From: Streptomyces sp. Isolate_45
Lineage (GTDB): Bacteria; Actinomycetota; Actinomycetes; Streptomycetales; Streptomycetaceae
Length of the DNA stretch: 33,139 bases
Assembly: GCF_024721315.2 (NCBI RefSeq)
Contig: NZ_JANFAK020000097.1
Location: 1 to 33,139, forward strand
Reading direction: 5' to 3'
The notes under the pieces are model-generated. The model was given only the letters and a program-made list of their open reading frames with translations, was not told where the DNA came from and searched no databases. Numbering within the stretch: position 1 is the stretch's first letter; each line of letters starts with the position of its first letter. Shown one piece after another: positions 22,298 to 31,172 of the stretch. The translations under genes were made by a program, and so were the position numbers.

Positions 22298-23266
22298 ATG
22301 ACCGACACAGTGATCCAGGCAGAGGGACTGCGCCGCGGCTACACCGGCGGGTTCGAGGCGGTACGGGGCGTCTCCTTCTCGGTGGCCCGCGGCGAGATCT
22401 TCGCGCTGCTCGGCACCAACGGGGCCGGCAAGACCTCCACGGTGGAACTGCTGGAGGGGTTGGCCGCGCCGACCGGCGGGCAGGTCCGCGTCTTCGGGCT
22501 GGACCCGTACACCCGGCGGGCCGAGGTCCGCCCGCGGACCGGCGTCATGCTCCAGGAGGGCGGCTTCCCCTCGGACCTCTCGGTCGCCGAGACCGTCCGG
22601 ATGTGGAGCGGGGTCACCTCGGGTGCCCGGCCGGCCGCGGAGGTGCTGGAGCTGGTCGGGCTGGACGCCAGGGCCTCCGTACGCGTCAAGCAGCTGTCCG
22701 GTGGGGAGCGGCGGCGGCTCGACCTGGCGTTGGCCCTCCTGGGGCGGCCCGAAGTGCTGTTCCTGGACGAGCCCACCACCGGCATGGACCCCGAGGGGCG
22801 CCGGGACACCTGGGCCCTCGTACGGGAACTGCGGGCACGGGGCACCACGGTGCTGCTGACCACGCACTACCTGGAAGAGGCCGAGGCCCTCGCGGACCGG
22901 CTGGCGATCCTGCACGAGGGAGAGCTCGTACTGACCGGCACCCCCGCCGAGGTGACGGCGACCCGGCCCTCCCGGATCCGCTTCACGCTGCCGGACGGGG
23001 TGCCCGCCGGGCGGCTGCCCCTGGCGCTGCGGGCGGCGGCGGACGGGCCGCACGTGGAGATCCGTACCGACCGGCTCCAGGGGGCGCTCGGCGAACTGCT
23101 GCGCTGGGCGCACGACTCCGGAGTGGAACTGATCGGGCTCGACGCCCGCTCCGCCTCCCTGGAGGAGGCCTTCCTGGACATCGCGCGGAGCCGGCGCGAG
23201 GCCGCCGCGGAGACCACCGGCACCAACGGCAACGGCAACGACGACGCGATGGCGGGGACCCGATGA
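22298..23266 (+). CDS. ABC exporter ATP-binding protein (drug-resistance type)
   Basis: The 322-residue protein is an ATPase of the DrrA/CcmA/lantibiotic-exporter group. Walker A is GTNGAGKTST (39-48), the Q-loop is in VMLQEGGF, the signature LSGGE at 133-137, Walker B VLFLDEP (153-159), and the H-loop His at 189 (TTHYLEEAE). A C-terminal extension of about 90 residues is typical of antibiotic-resistance ATPases of this class. It works with the permease that overlaps it by ATGA (23263-23266). A two-component system follows in the same direction, so the module probably senses and exports a membrane-active compound, as in linearmycin- or DesKR-like systems. The substrate is unknown. Confidence 0.93.
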   Translation: MTDTVIQAEGLRRGYTGGFEAVRGVSFSVARGEIFALLGTNGAGKTSTVELLEGLAAPTGGQVRVFGLDPYTRRAEVRPRTGVMLQEGGFPSDLSVAETVRMWSGVTSGARPAAEVLELVGLDARASVRVKQLSGGERRRLDLALALLGRPEVLFLDEPTTGMDPEGRRDTWALVRELRARGTTVLLTTHYLEEAEALADRLAILHEGELVLTGTPAEVTATRPSRIRFTLPDGVPAGRLPLALRAAADGPHVEIRTDRLQGALGELLRWAHDSGVELIGLDARSASLEEAFLDIARSRREAAAETTGTNGNGNDDAMAGTR

Positions 23267-24024
23267 ACACGCTCACCCTGAACCCCGGCCGGCTGACCGC
23301 GCTCGGCCGCTCCGAACTGACGCTGCTCGTGCGCAACCGGGCCGCCCTGAGCGTGGCCCTGCTCATGCCGGTGATGATGGTCTTCATCCTGCGGTCGACC
23401 CTGAGCGAGGACACCGTGGGCTCGGTCGCCGAGGCCACGCTGACCGGCGGCATCGGCATGGTGCTCCTGCTCGTCGTCTACATGAACCTGGTCTCCGCCT
23501 ACGTCGCCCGCCGCGAGGAACTCGTCCTGAAGCGGCTGCGCACCGGTGAGGCCGGTGACCTGGAGATCCTCGCCGGCACGGCGCTGCCCGCCGCCGTCAT
23601 CGCCCTCGCGCAGATCACCGCCCTCGCCCTGGCCGGGGCGGCCGTGCTCGACGCGCCCGCCCCGGACAACCCGATGCTGCTGGTCGCCGGCGTCCTCGCC
23701 TCGCTGCCGCTGCTCGCCGGGATGGCGGCCACCACCAGCGCCTTCACCCGCAACGTCGAGACCGCCGGGATCACGACGCTGCCCCTGTTCCTCCTGACGG
23801 CGCTCGGCTCCGGACTGTTCCTCCCGCTGGACTCGCTGCCCGACCCGGTGGCCTCGGTGTGCGAACTGCTGCCGCTCAGCGGGGTGATGGCCCTCGTACG
23901 GGCCGGCTGGAGCGGTGGCGCGGCGAGCGGGGAGCTCCTGACGGCCGCGGCCGTCACGGTGGCCTGGATCATGGTGACCGTGTTTGCTGTCCAGCGGTGG
24001 TTCCGCTGGGAACCGCGCCGCTAG
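23263..24024 (+). CDS. ABC-2 type exporter permease
   Basis: The 253-residue protein has six predicted membrane spans (about 28-45, 62-83, 104-130, 138-160, 168-190, 225-245) and the overall pattern of ABC-2 permeases, including the VLKRLRTG segment after the second span. It is translated from an ATG overlapping the ATPase stop, so the two subunits are coupled. It would form the membrane channel of the exporter, probably as a homodimer. Confidence 0.9.
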   Translation: MNTLTLNPGRLTALGRSELTLLVRNRAALSVALLMPVMMVFILRSTLSEDTVGSVAEATLTGGIGMVLLLVVYMNLVSAYVARREELVLKRLRTGEAGDLEILAGTALPAAVIALAQITALALAGAAVLDAPAPDNPMLLVAGVLASLPLLAGMAATTSAFTRNVETAGITTLPLFLLTALGSGLFLPLDSLPDPVASVCELLPLSGVMALVRAGWSGGAASGELLTAAAVTVAWIMVTVFAVQRWFRWEPRR

Positions 24025-24053
24025 CGCGTACGACCGGGGGACGTGGGAACGAC

Positions 24054-25286
24054 GTGTCGAAGTTGACCGGATGGTGGAAGAACCGCAATAGCGCGGCGAA
24101 GGTCGAGCTGTACACGCGCTGGTCGTTCCACTTCTTCGTGGTGATCGAGGCCTTCGCGGTCCTGATGGGACTGGCCCCCCAGGGCAACAGGGCCGTCACC
24201 GCCGCACTGGTGCTGCCGCTGGCCGCGCAGGTCGGCCTGTGCGGGCTGTTGTCCTCGCGCTCGCTGGACTACGCGCTGGGCCGTCGGGAGCGGCCCGCGC
24301 GGCTCGCGGTGGCGCTGGTGGCGCTCACGGCCGCGATCTGCGTGGCCATGATGGTCCTGCAGTCCGCCGGGATGATCACCAACGACAACGTCGCTCCCAC
24401 CATCGTGATCAACACGATGGCCTTCGCCTCCGGTGCGCTGACGCTGATGCTCGACAAGGTCCGCCACATGCTGCTCCTCGCGCCCATCGGCGCGGTCGCG
24501 GTGGCGGCCCTGGCGCTGGTGGCCGGGCTGCCCCCACTGGACTCCCTCGGGTTCTCGGTCGGGTTCCTGATCGTCAGCCTGCTGTTGACCTTCACCTGCG
24601 GGTTCTCCCGGTGGCTGCTGAAGACCGTCTACGAACTCGATCACGCCCGGGAGCTCCAGGCACAGCTGGCGGTCGCCGAGGAGCGGCTGCGGTTCGGCCG
24701 GGACCTGCACGACGTGATGGGCCGCAATCTGGCGGTGATCGCGCTGAAGAGCGAGCTCGCGGTGCAGTTGGCGCGGCGGGAGCGCCCGGAGGCGGTGGAC
24801 CAGATGATCGAGGTGCAGCGGATCGCCCGCGAGTCGCAGCGGGAGGTCCGCGACGTCGTGCGGGGCTACCGGGAGGCGGACCTCGCGGTGGAGCTGGAGG
24901 GGGCGCGCGGGGTGCTGAGCGCGGCGGGCATGGACTGCCGCGTCGAGTTGGAGGCGCGGGGGCGGACGCTGCCGGGCGAGGTGCAGTCGGCGCTGGGCTG
25001 GGTGGTCCGGGAGGCGACCACGAACGTGCTGCGGCACGGGGACGCGCGCAGTTGCCTGATCCGGTTGACGGTGCCGGAGGGCTCGGGCCCGGTGACCCTG
25101 CTGGTGGAGAACGACGGGGCGCCCGACGCCCCGGCCGGGCCGCCCGGCTCCGGCCTCGCCGGGCTGCGCGAGCGGCTCGCGGCGGTGGGCGGGACCCTGT
25201 TGGCGGGACCGGCCGGAGGCGGCCTGTTCCGGCTGCGCGCCGAGGTTCCGGGTCCTGAGATGCGACGAGTGGAGGCGCGGGCGTGA
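24054..25286 (+). CDS. Sensor histidine kinase (HisKA_3 / DesK-like)
   Basis: The 410-residue protein starts at GTG 24054 with GGGA six bases upstream. The N-terminal half holds about six membrane spans (roughly 24-42, 48-68, 83-103, 113-133, 139-160, 164-185) without a large extracellular domain, so it probably senses membrane state or a lipophilic compound. The dimerisation and phosphoacceptor region is FGRDLHDVMGRNLAVIALKSELA with His219, of the HisKA_3 type. An ATP-binding HATPase domain follows (REATTNVLRHGDA, then GSGLAGLRERL). It overlaps the response regulator by GTGA (25283-25286). Confidence 0.93.
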   Translation: MSKLTGWWKNRNSAAKVELYTRWSFHFFVVIEAFAVLMGLAPQGNRAVTAALVLPLAAQVGLCGLLSSRSLDYALGRRERPARLAVALVALTAAICVAMMVLQSAGMITNDNVAPTIVINTMAFASGALTLMLDKVRHMLLLAPIGAVAVAALALVAGLPPLDSLGFSVGFLIVSLLLTFTCGFSRWLLKTVYELDHARELQAQLAVAEERLRFGRDLHDVMGRNLAVIALKSELAVQLARRERPEAVDQMIEVQRIARESQREVRDVVRGYREADLAVELEGARGVLSAAGMDCRVELEARGRTLPGEVQSALGWVVREATTNVLRHGDARSCLIRLTVPEGSGPVTLLVENDGAPDAPAGPPGSGLAGLRERLAAVGGTLLAGPAGGGLFRLRAEVPGPEMRRVEARA

Positions 25287-25894
25287 ACCCCGTACGAGTA
25301 CTGCTGGCGGACGACGAGCACCTGATCCGGGGCGCGCTGGCCGCGCTGCTGGGCCTGGAGGACGACCTGGTGGTCGTCGCGGAGGCGGCCTCGGGCCCGG
25401 AGGCGCTCGCCATGGCGCGGGCGCACCGGCCCGACGTGGCGGTCCTCGACCTCCAGATGCCGGGGGCGGACGGTGTGAGTGTGGCCACAGCGCTGCGGTC
25501 CGAACTCCCCGACTGCAAGACCATGATCGTGACCAGTCACGGGCGGCCAGGACACCTCAAGCGGGCCCTTGCGGCCGGCGTCCGCGCCTTCGCCCCGAAG
25601 ACGGTGTCGGCGCAGCGGCTGGCCGAGCTGATCCGGACCGTGCACGGCGGCGGGCGTTACGTGGACCCGGAGTTGGCGGCCGACGCGATCAGCGCGGGGG
25701 ATTCGCCGCTGACCGCCCGGGAGGCCGAGGTGCTGGAGTTCGCGGCGGACGGCGCGCCGATCGCGGAGATCGCGGAGCGGGCCTCGCTGTCGCAGGGGAC
25801 CGTACGGAACTACCTGTCCTCGGCGGCGACGAAGCTGGGGGCGGAAAACCGGCACACGGCAGTGCGTCTCGCACGCGAGCGGGGTTGGGTATAG
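25283..25894 (+). CDS. NarL/LuxR-type response regulator
   Basis: The 203-residue protein has a receiver domain with acidic Asp10-Asp11, phosphoacceptor Asp56 (VLDLQMPG) and Lys106 (APKTVS). It ends in a LuxR-type HTH (LTAREAEVLEFAADGAPIAEIAERASLSQGTVRNYLSS). It is paired with the upstream kinase and is expected to act on the ABC exporter promoter, where a matching palindrome is present (22226-22241). The stop codon lies inside the -10 box of the following tRNA. Confidence 0.94.
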   Translation: MNPVRVLLADDEHLIRGALAALLGLEDDLVVVAEAASGPEALAMARAHRPDVAVLDLQMPGADGVSVATALRSELPDCKTMIVTSHGRPGHLKRALAAGVRAFAPKTVSAQRLAELIRTVHGGGRYVDPELAADAISAGDSPLTAREAEVLEFAADGAPIAEIAERASLSQGTVRNYLSSAATKLGAENRHTAVRLARERGWV

Positions 25895-25895
25895 T
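25890..25895 (+). promoter_or_regulatory. Candidate -10 box of tRNA-Gly(GCC) copy 2
   Basis: TATAGT is five of six to consensus and gives a start about 17 bases before the mature tRNA. It overlaps the stop codon of the response regulator. The -35 region is weak, so readthrough from the operon may contribute. Confidence 0.45.
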
Positions 25896-25918
25896 TGTCC
25901 TCGCGCTACGGCGCACAG

Positions 25919-25991
<73 letters not shown>

Positions 25992-25997
25992 CAGCGA

Positions 25998-26030
25998 ACG
26001 AAGGCCCCGATCACCGATCGGGGCCTTCGT
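25998..26030. terminator. Terminator between tRNA-Gly copy 2 and purC
   Basis: ACGAAGGCCCCGATC pairs with its complement over 15 bp around a three-base loop. It ends the plus-strand tRNA transcript and lies seven bases past the purC stop codon on the minus strand, so it serves both. Confidence 0.88.
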
Positions 26031-26036
26031 CGTTCC

Positions 26037-26939
26037 TCAGGTCCAGCTCTGGCCGGTGAGCCGCTCGTAGGCCTCGACGTACTTGGCGCGGGTCCGGTCG
26101 ACGACGTCCTGCGGCAGCGCGGGCGGCGGGAGTTCGCCCTTGTGGTCCCAGCCGGAGGCCGGGGACTTCAGCCAGTCGCGGACGAACTGCTTGTCGAAGG
26201 ACGGCTGCGCGCGGCCCGGCTCCCACTGGTCGGCGGGCCAGAAGCGGGAGGAGTCCGGGGTGAGGACCTCGTCGGCGGCCACCAGGGTGCCGTCGGCGTC
26301 GAAGCCGAACTCGAACTTGGTGTCCGCGAGGAGGATGCCGCGCTCGCGGGCGATGTCCCGGGCGCGCCCGTACACGTCAAGGGTGGTCCGGCGCAGCAGC
26401 GCGGCCGTCTCGGCGCCGGCGGTGCGGGCGACCTCCTCGTAGGAGACGTTCTCGTCGTGCTCGCCGACCGCGGCCTTGGCGGCCGGGGTGAAGATCGGGG
26501 CGGGCAGCTCGGAGCCGTCGACGAGGCCCTCGGGGAGGGCGAGTCCGCAGACGGTGCGGGTCTGCTCGTACTCGGCCAGGCCGGATCCGGTGAGGTAGCC
26601 GCGGGCCACGCACTCGACGGGGACCATGTCGAGGTTCTTGCAGATCAGGGTGCGGCCGGCCCAGTCGGCGGGGGCGCCCGGGGGCAGCTCGGTGCTGAGG
26701 ACGTGGTTCGGGACGATGTCGGTGAGCCGGTCGAACCACCACAGGGAGAGCTGGGTCAGGACGCGGCCCTTGTCCGGGATCTCGGTGGGCAGCACCCAGT
26801 CGAAGGCGGACATGCGGTCGCTGGCGACCATGACGAGCCGACCGTCCTCGTCGCGGTAGAGGTCGCGGACCTTGCCGGTGTGGAGGTGGACGAGGCCGGG
26901 CACCTGGACCGGCTCGGGCTTTTCGACGAATCCGGACAC
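26037..26939 (-). CDS. purC: SAICAR synthetase
   Basis: PurC joins aspartate to CAIR with ATP to give SAICAR. The 300-residue length fits the longer yeast-like class found in actinobacteria. Visible are the ATP-binding GKVRDLY (22-28), VASDRMSAFDWVLPTEIPDKG, VECVARGYLTGSG, LADTKFEFG and DEVLTPDSSRFW, all characteristic. GTG 26939 is preceded by GGGAG at six bases. The upstream gene on the same strand, a dimethylformamidase-like protein, is 86 bases away, so purC may have its own promoter. Confidence 0.96.
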   Translation of the reverse strand: MSGFVEKPEPVQVPGLVHLHTGKVRDLYRDEDGRLVMVASDRMSAFDWVLPTEIPDKGRVLTQLSLWWFDRLTDIVPNHVLSTELPPGAPADWAGRTLICKNLDMVPVECVARGYLTGSGLAEYEQTRTVCGLALPEGLVDGSELPAPIFTPAAKAAVGEHDENVSYEEVARTAGAETAALLRRTTLDVYGRARDIARERGILLADTKFEFGFDADGTLVAADEVLTPDSSRFWPADQWEPGRAQPSFDKQFVRDWLKSPASGWDHKGELPPPALPQDVVDRTRAKYVEAYERLTGQSWT

Positions 26940-27025
26940 GGGGTCTCCCTGTGGTTCTGTACGAGCGCGTTGCCATTCTCCCGTACGGGGCCCCGTGCCC
27001 GGCCCAGGGGGTGCCGGTGGCGGGG

Positions 27026-28501
27026 TCAGTCGCGCTTGCAGATCCGGTCGAGGAGGTTGGCGGTGGCCCGCTGGACGCGCTCGTCGACGTGGCCGGGGCG
27101 GTCCAGGGCCGGGGACCAGGCGAAGGTCCCGGAGGCGAAGACCAGGGCCCCGCTGGGTGCCCGGTACAGGGAGGTCTCCTGATGGCGCTTGGCGCCCTCG
27201 GTGTCGAGGTACGGGGAGTGCGCGAGCAGGATCCGGTCCTCGTGCTCCGGTAGTTGGGTGCGGGGGAAGTACCGGTCGGCCTCGCCCGCGACGAGGCCGT
27301 CGAGCTCGTCGTTCTCGGCGGCTCCGGTGGAGTCCCACAGCCAGTGCGTGGAGTTGCGGACGATCAGCGGCGCCGGCTCGGGGACGCGGCCCGCGTACTG
27401 GATGCCGAGCAGTTGCTGTTCGGGCCGGTCCACCTCGCGCCAGAGGCTGGGACGGCCGGGCCCCCGGCGTTTTCGGCAGGTGAGGAGCCGGTCGGCCACG
27501 CCGGAGGGGGAGGGGGCCAGCTCGACCTGCCAGTACATGGTGTTGGCGGAGAGGAAGACGAGGGAGGTGCCGTGGTCGCGGGCCCGCTCGACGGTGCGGC
27601 GCATGGGGGCCGACCAGTACTCGTCGTGTCCGGGGAAGACCAGGCCGCGGTAGCGGGTGGGGTCGATGCGGCCGGCGTGCAGGTCGCGGGTGTCGGCGTA
27701 GGCGAGGTCGTAGCCGTAGCGCTCGGCCCAGCGGATGAAGTCGTAGGCGTGGCCGACGTGCAGGGGCAGGCCGGCGCCCGCGTAGGGGCGGTCGAAGGAG
27801 ACGGTGACGGCGGCGTCGCGCTCGCCGAGGAGCCGGCCGTCCTCGTCCCAGGCGTGGTAGAGGCTGGCGCCGGTGTGGCCGTCCTCGGGGTAGAGGTTGT
27901 AGGCCTGCCAGGTGATGTCGGGCAGCAGGAGCAGGAGGTCGGCGGGGTGGTCGTCGCGGACCGTGAAGGGGATGTGCGAGCGGTAGCCGTCGGCGGTGGT
28001 GAGGACGGCGACGTAGGCCCCGACGGTCCAGTAGGAGGGGACCTGGAGCCGCCACGACAGCCACCAGTGGTGACAGGAGACCGTGCGGTCGGCGGTGAGC
28101 GGAGCCGGCTGGACGATGCCGGACAGCCGCGGGCTCGTGGTGATCTTGAAGGCGCCGTCGCCGCCGTAGTGGCCGATCCGGTAGACGTCGACCGAGAACT
28201 GCTGGGGCGGGTCGACGGTGATGTGGAAGTCGATCGCCTCGCCGGGGGAGACGGCTCCGGTGGAGGCGAAGCCCTTGATCTGGCGGTGGACGTCATCGGC
28301 GGTACGGGGGCCGCCGGTGCGGGCGCGCGGGATCTGACCGGCGGCGACCGCCGGGTCGACGTACCAGGGGACGACCTGACCGGTGTCGTCGTAGTAGAGC
28401 TCGCTGCCCCGGAACCAGGGCAGGGGGCCCTGACCGAAGGGGTCGTTCACCGCGTGCGCGAGCGCACCTGACTCCCAACGCCGGATCTGGTCCGCACCCA
28501 T
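27026..28501 (-). CDS. N,N-dimethylformamidase beta-subunit-like protein
   Basis: The 491-residue soluble protein starts at ATG 28501 behind GGGAG (four-base spacing). A frame extending to 28591 has no better start. The N-terminal section is beta-rich, and the central and C-terminal part has the marks of the DMFase large-subunit C-terminal family: DITWQAYNLYPEDGHTGASLY (about 195-215), GHDEYW (291-296) and a final GTFAW segment. In this family a glutamine amidotransferase-like domain is common, but most actinobacterial members are uncharacterised, and true dimethylformamidase activity should not be assumed. No signal peptide is evident. It sits between two purine genes, which may only be synteny. 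Confidence 0.82.
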   Translation of the reverse strand: MGADQIRRWESGALAHAVNDPFGQGPLPWFRGSELYYDDTGQVVPWYVDPAVAAGQIPRARTGGPRTADDVHRQIKGFASTGAVSPGEAIDFHITVDPPQQFSVDVYRIGHYGGDGAFKITTSPRLSGIVQPAPLTADRTVSCHHWWLSWRLQVPSYWTVGAYVAVLTTADGYRSHIPFTVRDDHPADLLLLLPDITWQAYNLYPEDGHTGASLYHAWDEDGRLLGERDAAVTVSFDRPYAGAGLPLHVGHAYDFIRWAERYGYDLAYADTRDLHAGRIDPTRYRGLVFPGHDEYWSAPMRRTVERARDHGTSLVFLSANTMYWQVELAPSPSGVADRLLTCRKRRGPGRPSLWREVDRPEQQLLGIQYAGRVPEPAPLIVRNSTHWLWDSTGAAENDELDGLVAGEADRYFPRTQLPEHEDRILLAHSPYLDTEGAKRHQETSLYRAPSGALVFASGTFAWSPALDRPGHVDERVQRATANLLDRICKRD

Positions 28502-28825
28502 TCCGCTCCCCTCCCTCGCTCCCCCGAACGCGTCTTCCTTCGCTTCGGTGCACGACAGCTTTCGGACACCTGCCGCCACCGGTCCCAGCACATCACATTA
28601 CGCACGCACTCCGTCACCGTTCGTCGCGAATTGACGTGCCCGGAGCTGGAATGGAAGGCCTGCCCCCGCTTCGGCGGGTCGAATTGCGGTGGTCGGGACG
28701 GCTTTCGGAGGGCGGTGGGGAAGGGCTCGGTCGAGCGGTGCGCGGCCGTCGTGGCGGGATCCGGACCCGGGCCGGAGGCCGTGGGGGCGGGGGCCGGATC
28801 CTGCCGCCCTCGGGGCCGAGCGGGC
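28502..28825. other. Upstream region of the dimethylformamidase-like gene
   Basis: No gene is seen. TAATGT on the minus strand (about 28597-28602) is a possible -10 for the gene at 28501. A CCCGC-TTCG-GCGGG tetraloop hairpin lies at 28665-28678, and GGATCCGG/CCGGATCC end-to-end repeats lie near 28758-28799; the latter may belong to the 3' region of the gene at 28974. Confidence 0.35.
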
Positions 28826-28975
28826 GGGCGTCGGAGCGGGTGGGCGTCGGAGGGGGTGGGCGTCGGAGGGGGTGGGCGTCGGAGGGGGTGGGCGTCGGAG
28901 GGGGTGGGCGTCGGAGGGGGTGGGCGTCGGAGGGGGTGGGCGTCGGAGGGGGTGGGCGTCGGAGTGGTGGGCGTC
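28826..28975. repeat. 16-bp tandem repeat, ten copies of the core
   Basis: The unit GGGCGTCGGAGGGGGT recurs with exact 16-bp spacing at 28826, 28842, 28858, 28874, 28890, 28906, 28922, 28938 and 28954, with a tenth core GGGCGTC at 28969. The first unit has one substitution, and the last two diverge. The array abuts and partly forms the stop codon of the minus-strand gene at 28974. There are no spacers, so it is not CRISPR. Because 16 is not a multiple of three, the array reads as the same 16-residue Pro-rich cycle in every minus-strand frame, without stops. Confidence 0.93.
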
Positions 28976-30884
28976 AGACCAGGCGGATCGGCTTGTCCGG
29001 GCGGACGCCGAGTTCGGCGAGCCAATCCCGCAGCGGGCCCGGGTCGCCGTCCTCCACGAGGGACAGCACCCGGGGGGCGAGGTCGGAGCGGCGTTCGCCG
29101 CCGACCAGCAGGACCGGGCCGTCCAGCCAGTCCAGACCCGGACCGGCGCCGGCGGAGTCCACGGCGGCGCAACAGACCAGTGCCGTGACGTGGTCGGCCA
29201 GCAGGTCCCGGCCGCTGCGCGGCGGCTGGAGCGGGAACAGCGGCACCGTGTCCGCGCCCGTGGCCTTGCCGGAGCCCGTCCGGTTGCCCGCGGCGTGCTC
29301 CTCGCGTGCCAGGTCGCCGCTGAGGCGCCCGGCGAGGGCCTCCGCGGCCAGACAGTCGCCGCCCGGGTCGGTCAGGTGCCCCAGGACCCGTTCGAGGGTG
29401 GGGCCGTCGAAGGCGTCCCCGGCCGGGGACGGGAAACCCGCCGCCGGGACGGCGGCCGAGGGGGTGGGCGCCCCGGTGGGAACCGACGGGGCGGCCGGGA
29501 CCGAGGGCGTCCGCCCGGACGCCGTTGACGCCGCCCGGCCGGACGCCGACGTCGACGCGGAGGCGTACGCGGTCGGGCCTCCCGCCCCGGTGGTCACACC
29601 GACGGGGCCGGTGGGGCCGGTGGGGCTCGTGGGGGCGCGGGAGCCGTTCGGGCCGTGGGCCGGCAGCGGTTCGGCGGGGTGGGTGGGGTCCGGGGCCGGG
29701 GTGGCCGTCGGCGGGCCCGTGGGGACGGCCAGGGCGTCCAGAGCGGTGTGCAGCCGCGCCGCCTCCGTACGCCACTTGCGGTCCACGACCTCCTCCGGGT
29801 ACGCCGTCCAGTCCACCGGCGACCAGTCCGGCCCGGCCTCGGCGGGGCCGCCGTGGAACAGCCGGGCGGCCAGCAGCGAGGTGGCCTCGTCGATGGCGCC
29901 GGGCTGCTCCAGCAGGTCGCAGGCGGGCCGCTCGCCGAGGCGCGAGGTGAAGCCGTCGGCCAGCCGGTCCCGGCGGGACAGCTCGGTCAGGGCGGAGACC
30001 ACCCCGGCGTCGAGGTGCGCCGGCCAGCGGCCCATCCGCCAGGCGGGCAGGGCGACGCGGGTCAGCAGCCGGTCCCAGCCCGCGTAGGCGAGGCCGACCT
30101 GCTCCTGGGCGACGATGCGCAGCCCGTAGTCCACACCCTGTGCACGGTCGGAGGCGGCCGCGGCCACGCCGCGCTCCATCTCGGCGGCGTCGGTGCGGCA
30201 CAGCCGCAGCAGCAGCCGGGCGGGAGGGGCGATCCAGCCCAGGCCGCGGCGGCCGCCCACGTCCACGGCGGCGTCGAGCCCGCGGACGAAGCCGCGCGCG
30301 TCGGCTATGTCCGGGTGCGCGGAGGGGCCCGTACCGGCGACGACCGGGGCGAGGACGGCGCGGAGTTCGGCGACGCGCATCCACCACAGGAACGGGGAGC
30401 CGATCACCAGCACGGGGGCCGCGCCCGGCTCCGACTCGGGCCCGGTGGATATGGCGCTCCGGCGGTGGGCCGGGTGCGTACGGTCCTCCAGCCAGCTGTC
30501 GCAGTCCGGGGTGAGGGCTATGGCCGAGGGCGCGGGCACGTCCATCCGGTCGGCCAGGTCGCGCACGAGCCGGTAGAGGTCGGGCGCGGCGGCCTCCGAG
30601 AGGGGCACCGTCGGCGTCACGGCGGGGCCGGCGCGCAGCACCACCGCGCCGAAGATCCCGCCCGCCAGCAGCACCAGCGCGGCGACCGCGCAGACGACCA
30701 GGGTCACCGCCGGCCAGGGATCCCCGGCCAGCCGGCCCGTCATCCGGGCGCTCACCAGGACCACCGCGAGGGCGGCGGGCAGCAGCACGGCGGCCAGCGC
30801 CCTGCTGCGGACCCGCAGCACGGCGAGGGCCCGTGAACGCGCGGAGGGCGCGCCCACTTCTGCGATCGAACCTGTTCCGGACAC
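28974..30884 (-). CDS. Membrane protein with degenerate M48-like peptidase region
   Basis: The 636-residue protein starts at GTG 30884 behind GAGG (eight bases). Two membrane spans lie at about 28-46 and 58-83. Residues 95-185 look like the M48 (HtpX/Ste24) fold: LYRLVRDLADRMDVPAPSAIAL, then PVLVIGSPFLWWMRVAELRAVLAP. At the position where M48 enzymes have HExxH the protein reads LAPVVAGTG, so the zinc site is lost. A long Pro/Thr/Ser/Ala-rich linker (about 400-510) leads to a C-terminal domain of unknown type that ends DKPIRLV. The final codon lies directly at the 16-bp repeat. I infer a non-catalytic, perhaps scaffolding, membrane protein. Confidence 0.8.
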   Translation of the reverse strand: MSGTGSIAEVGAPSARSRALAVLRVRSRALAAVLLPAALAVVLVSARMTGRLAGDPWPAVTLVVCAVAALVLLAGGIFGAVVLRAGPAVTPTVPLSEAAAPDLYRLVRDLADRMDVPAPSAIALTPDCDSWLEDRTHPAHRRSAISTGPESEPGAAPVLVIGSPFLWWMRVAELRAVLAPVVAGTGPSAHPDIADARGFVRGLDAAVDVGGRRGLGWIAPPARLLLRLCRTDAAEMERGVAAAASDRAQGVDYGLRIVAQEQVGLAYAGWDRLLTRVALPAWRMGRWPAHLDAGVVSALTELSRRDRLADGFTSRLGERPACDLLEQPGAIDEATSLLAARLFHGGPAEAGPDWSPVDWTAYPEEVVDRKWRTEAARLHTALDALAVPTGPPTATPAPDPTHPAEPLPAHGPNGSRAPTSPTGPTGPVGVTTGAGGPTAYASASTSASGRAASTASGRTPSVPAAPSVPTGAPTPSAAVPAAGFPSPAGDAFDGPTLERVLGHLTDPGGDCLAAEALAGRLSGDLAREEHAAGNRTGSGKATGADTVPLFPLQPPRSGRDLLADHVTALVCCAAVDSAGAGPGLDWLDGPVLLVGGERRSDLAPRVLSLVEDGDPGPLRDWLAELGVRPDKPIRLV

Positions 30885-31116
30885 GGCCGGACCTCACCCC
30901 CTTTGCCCTGCGGCGGCGTAGCTCACTCCCCCACTGTGACACCCGCCACTGACATCGCAATGCCGGTGGGCCATGTGCCGGAATGCTTGCGCCGCACCCT
31001 AGTTGGGGCAGGGGCGAACGTCAGGCAGTCCGGGTGACGATCACCCGATGGAATGGCTTTGGGTAAAGGTGGGTGCGTTCGAACGCGGCCGGATGCAGTC
31101 GCACGCGGACATGCGC
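30885..31116. other. Intergenic region between purD and the M48-like gene
   Basis: No gene is visible in this 230-base region. It should carry the promoter for the minus-strand gene starting at 30884. TTGGGGCAGGGG and TTTGGGTAAAGG are short AT-containing patches without a convincing promoter pair. Confidence 0.3.
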
Positions 31117-31153
31117 GCGGGCCCGGTGCGCACCGTTCGCGCACCGGGCCCGC
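31117..31153 (-). terminator. Terminator of purD
   Basis: GCGGGCCCGGTGCGC pairs perfectly with GCGCACCGGGCCCGC (15 bp, seven-base loop), 20 bases past the purD stop. There is no U-run on the minus strand, as often in Streptomyces. Confidence 0.8.
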
Positions 31154-31172
31154 CTTGTCGCTGTCGTGCTGG

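Noticed and set aside
28826..28975. CRISPR array
   Set aside because: The repeats are contiguous 16-bp units without spacers, and no cas gene is present.
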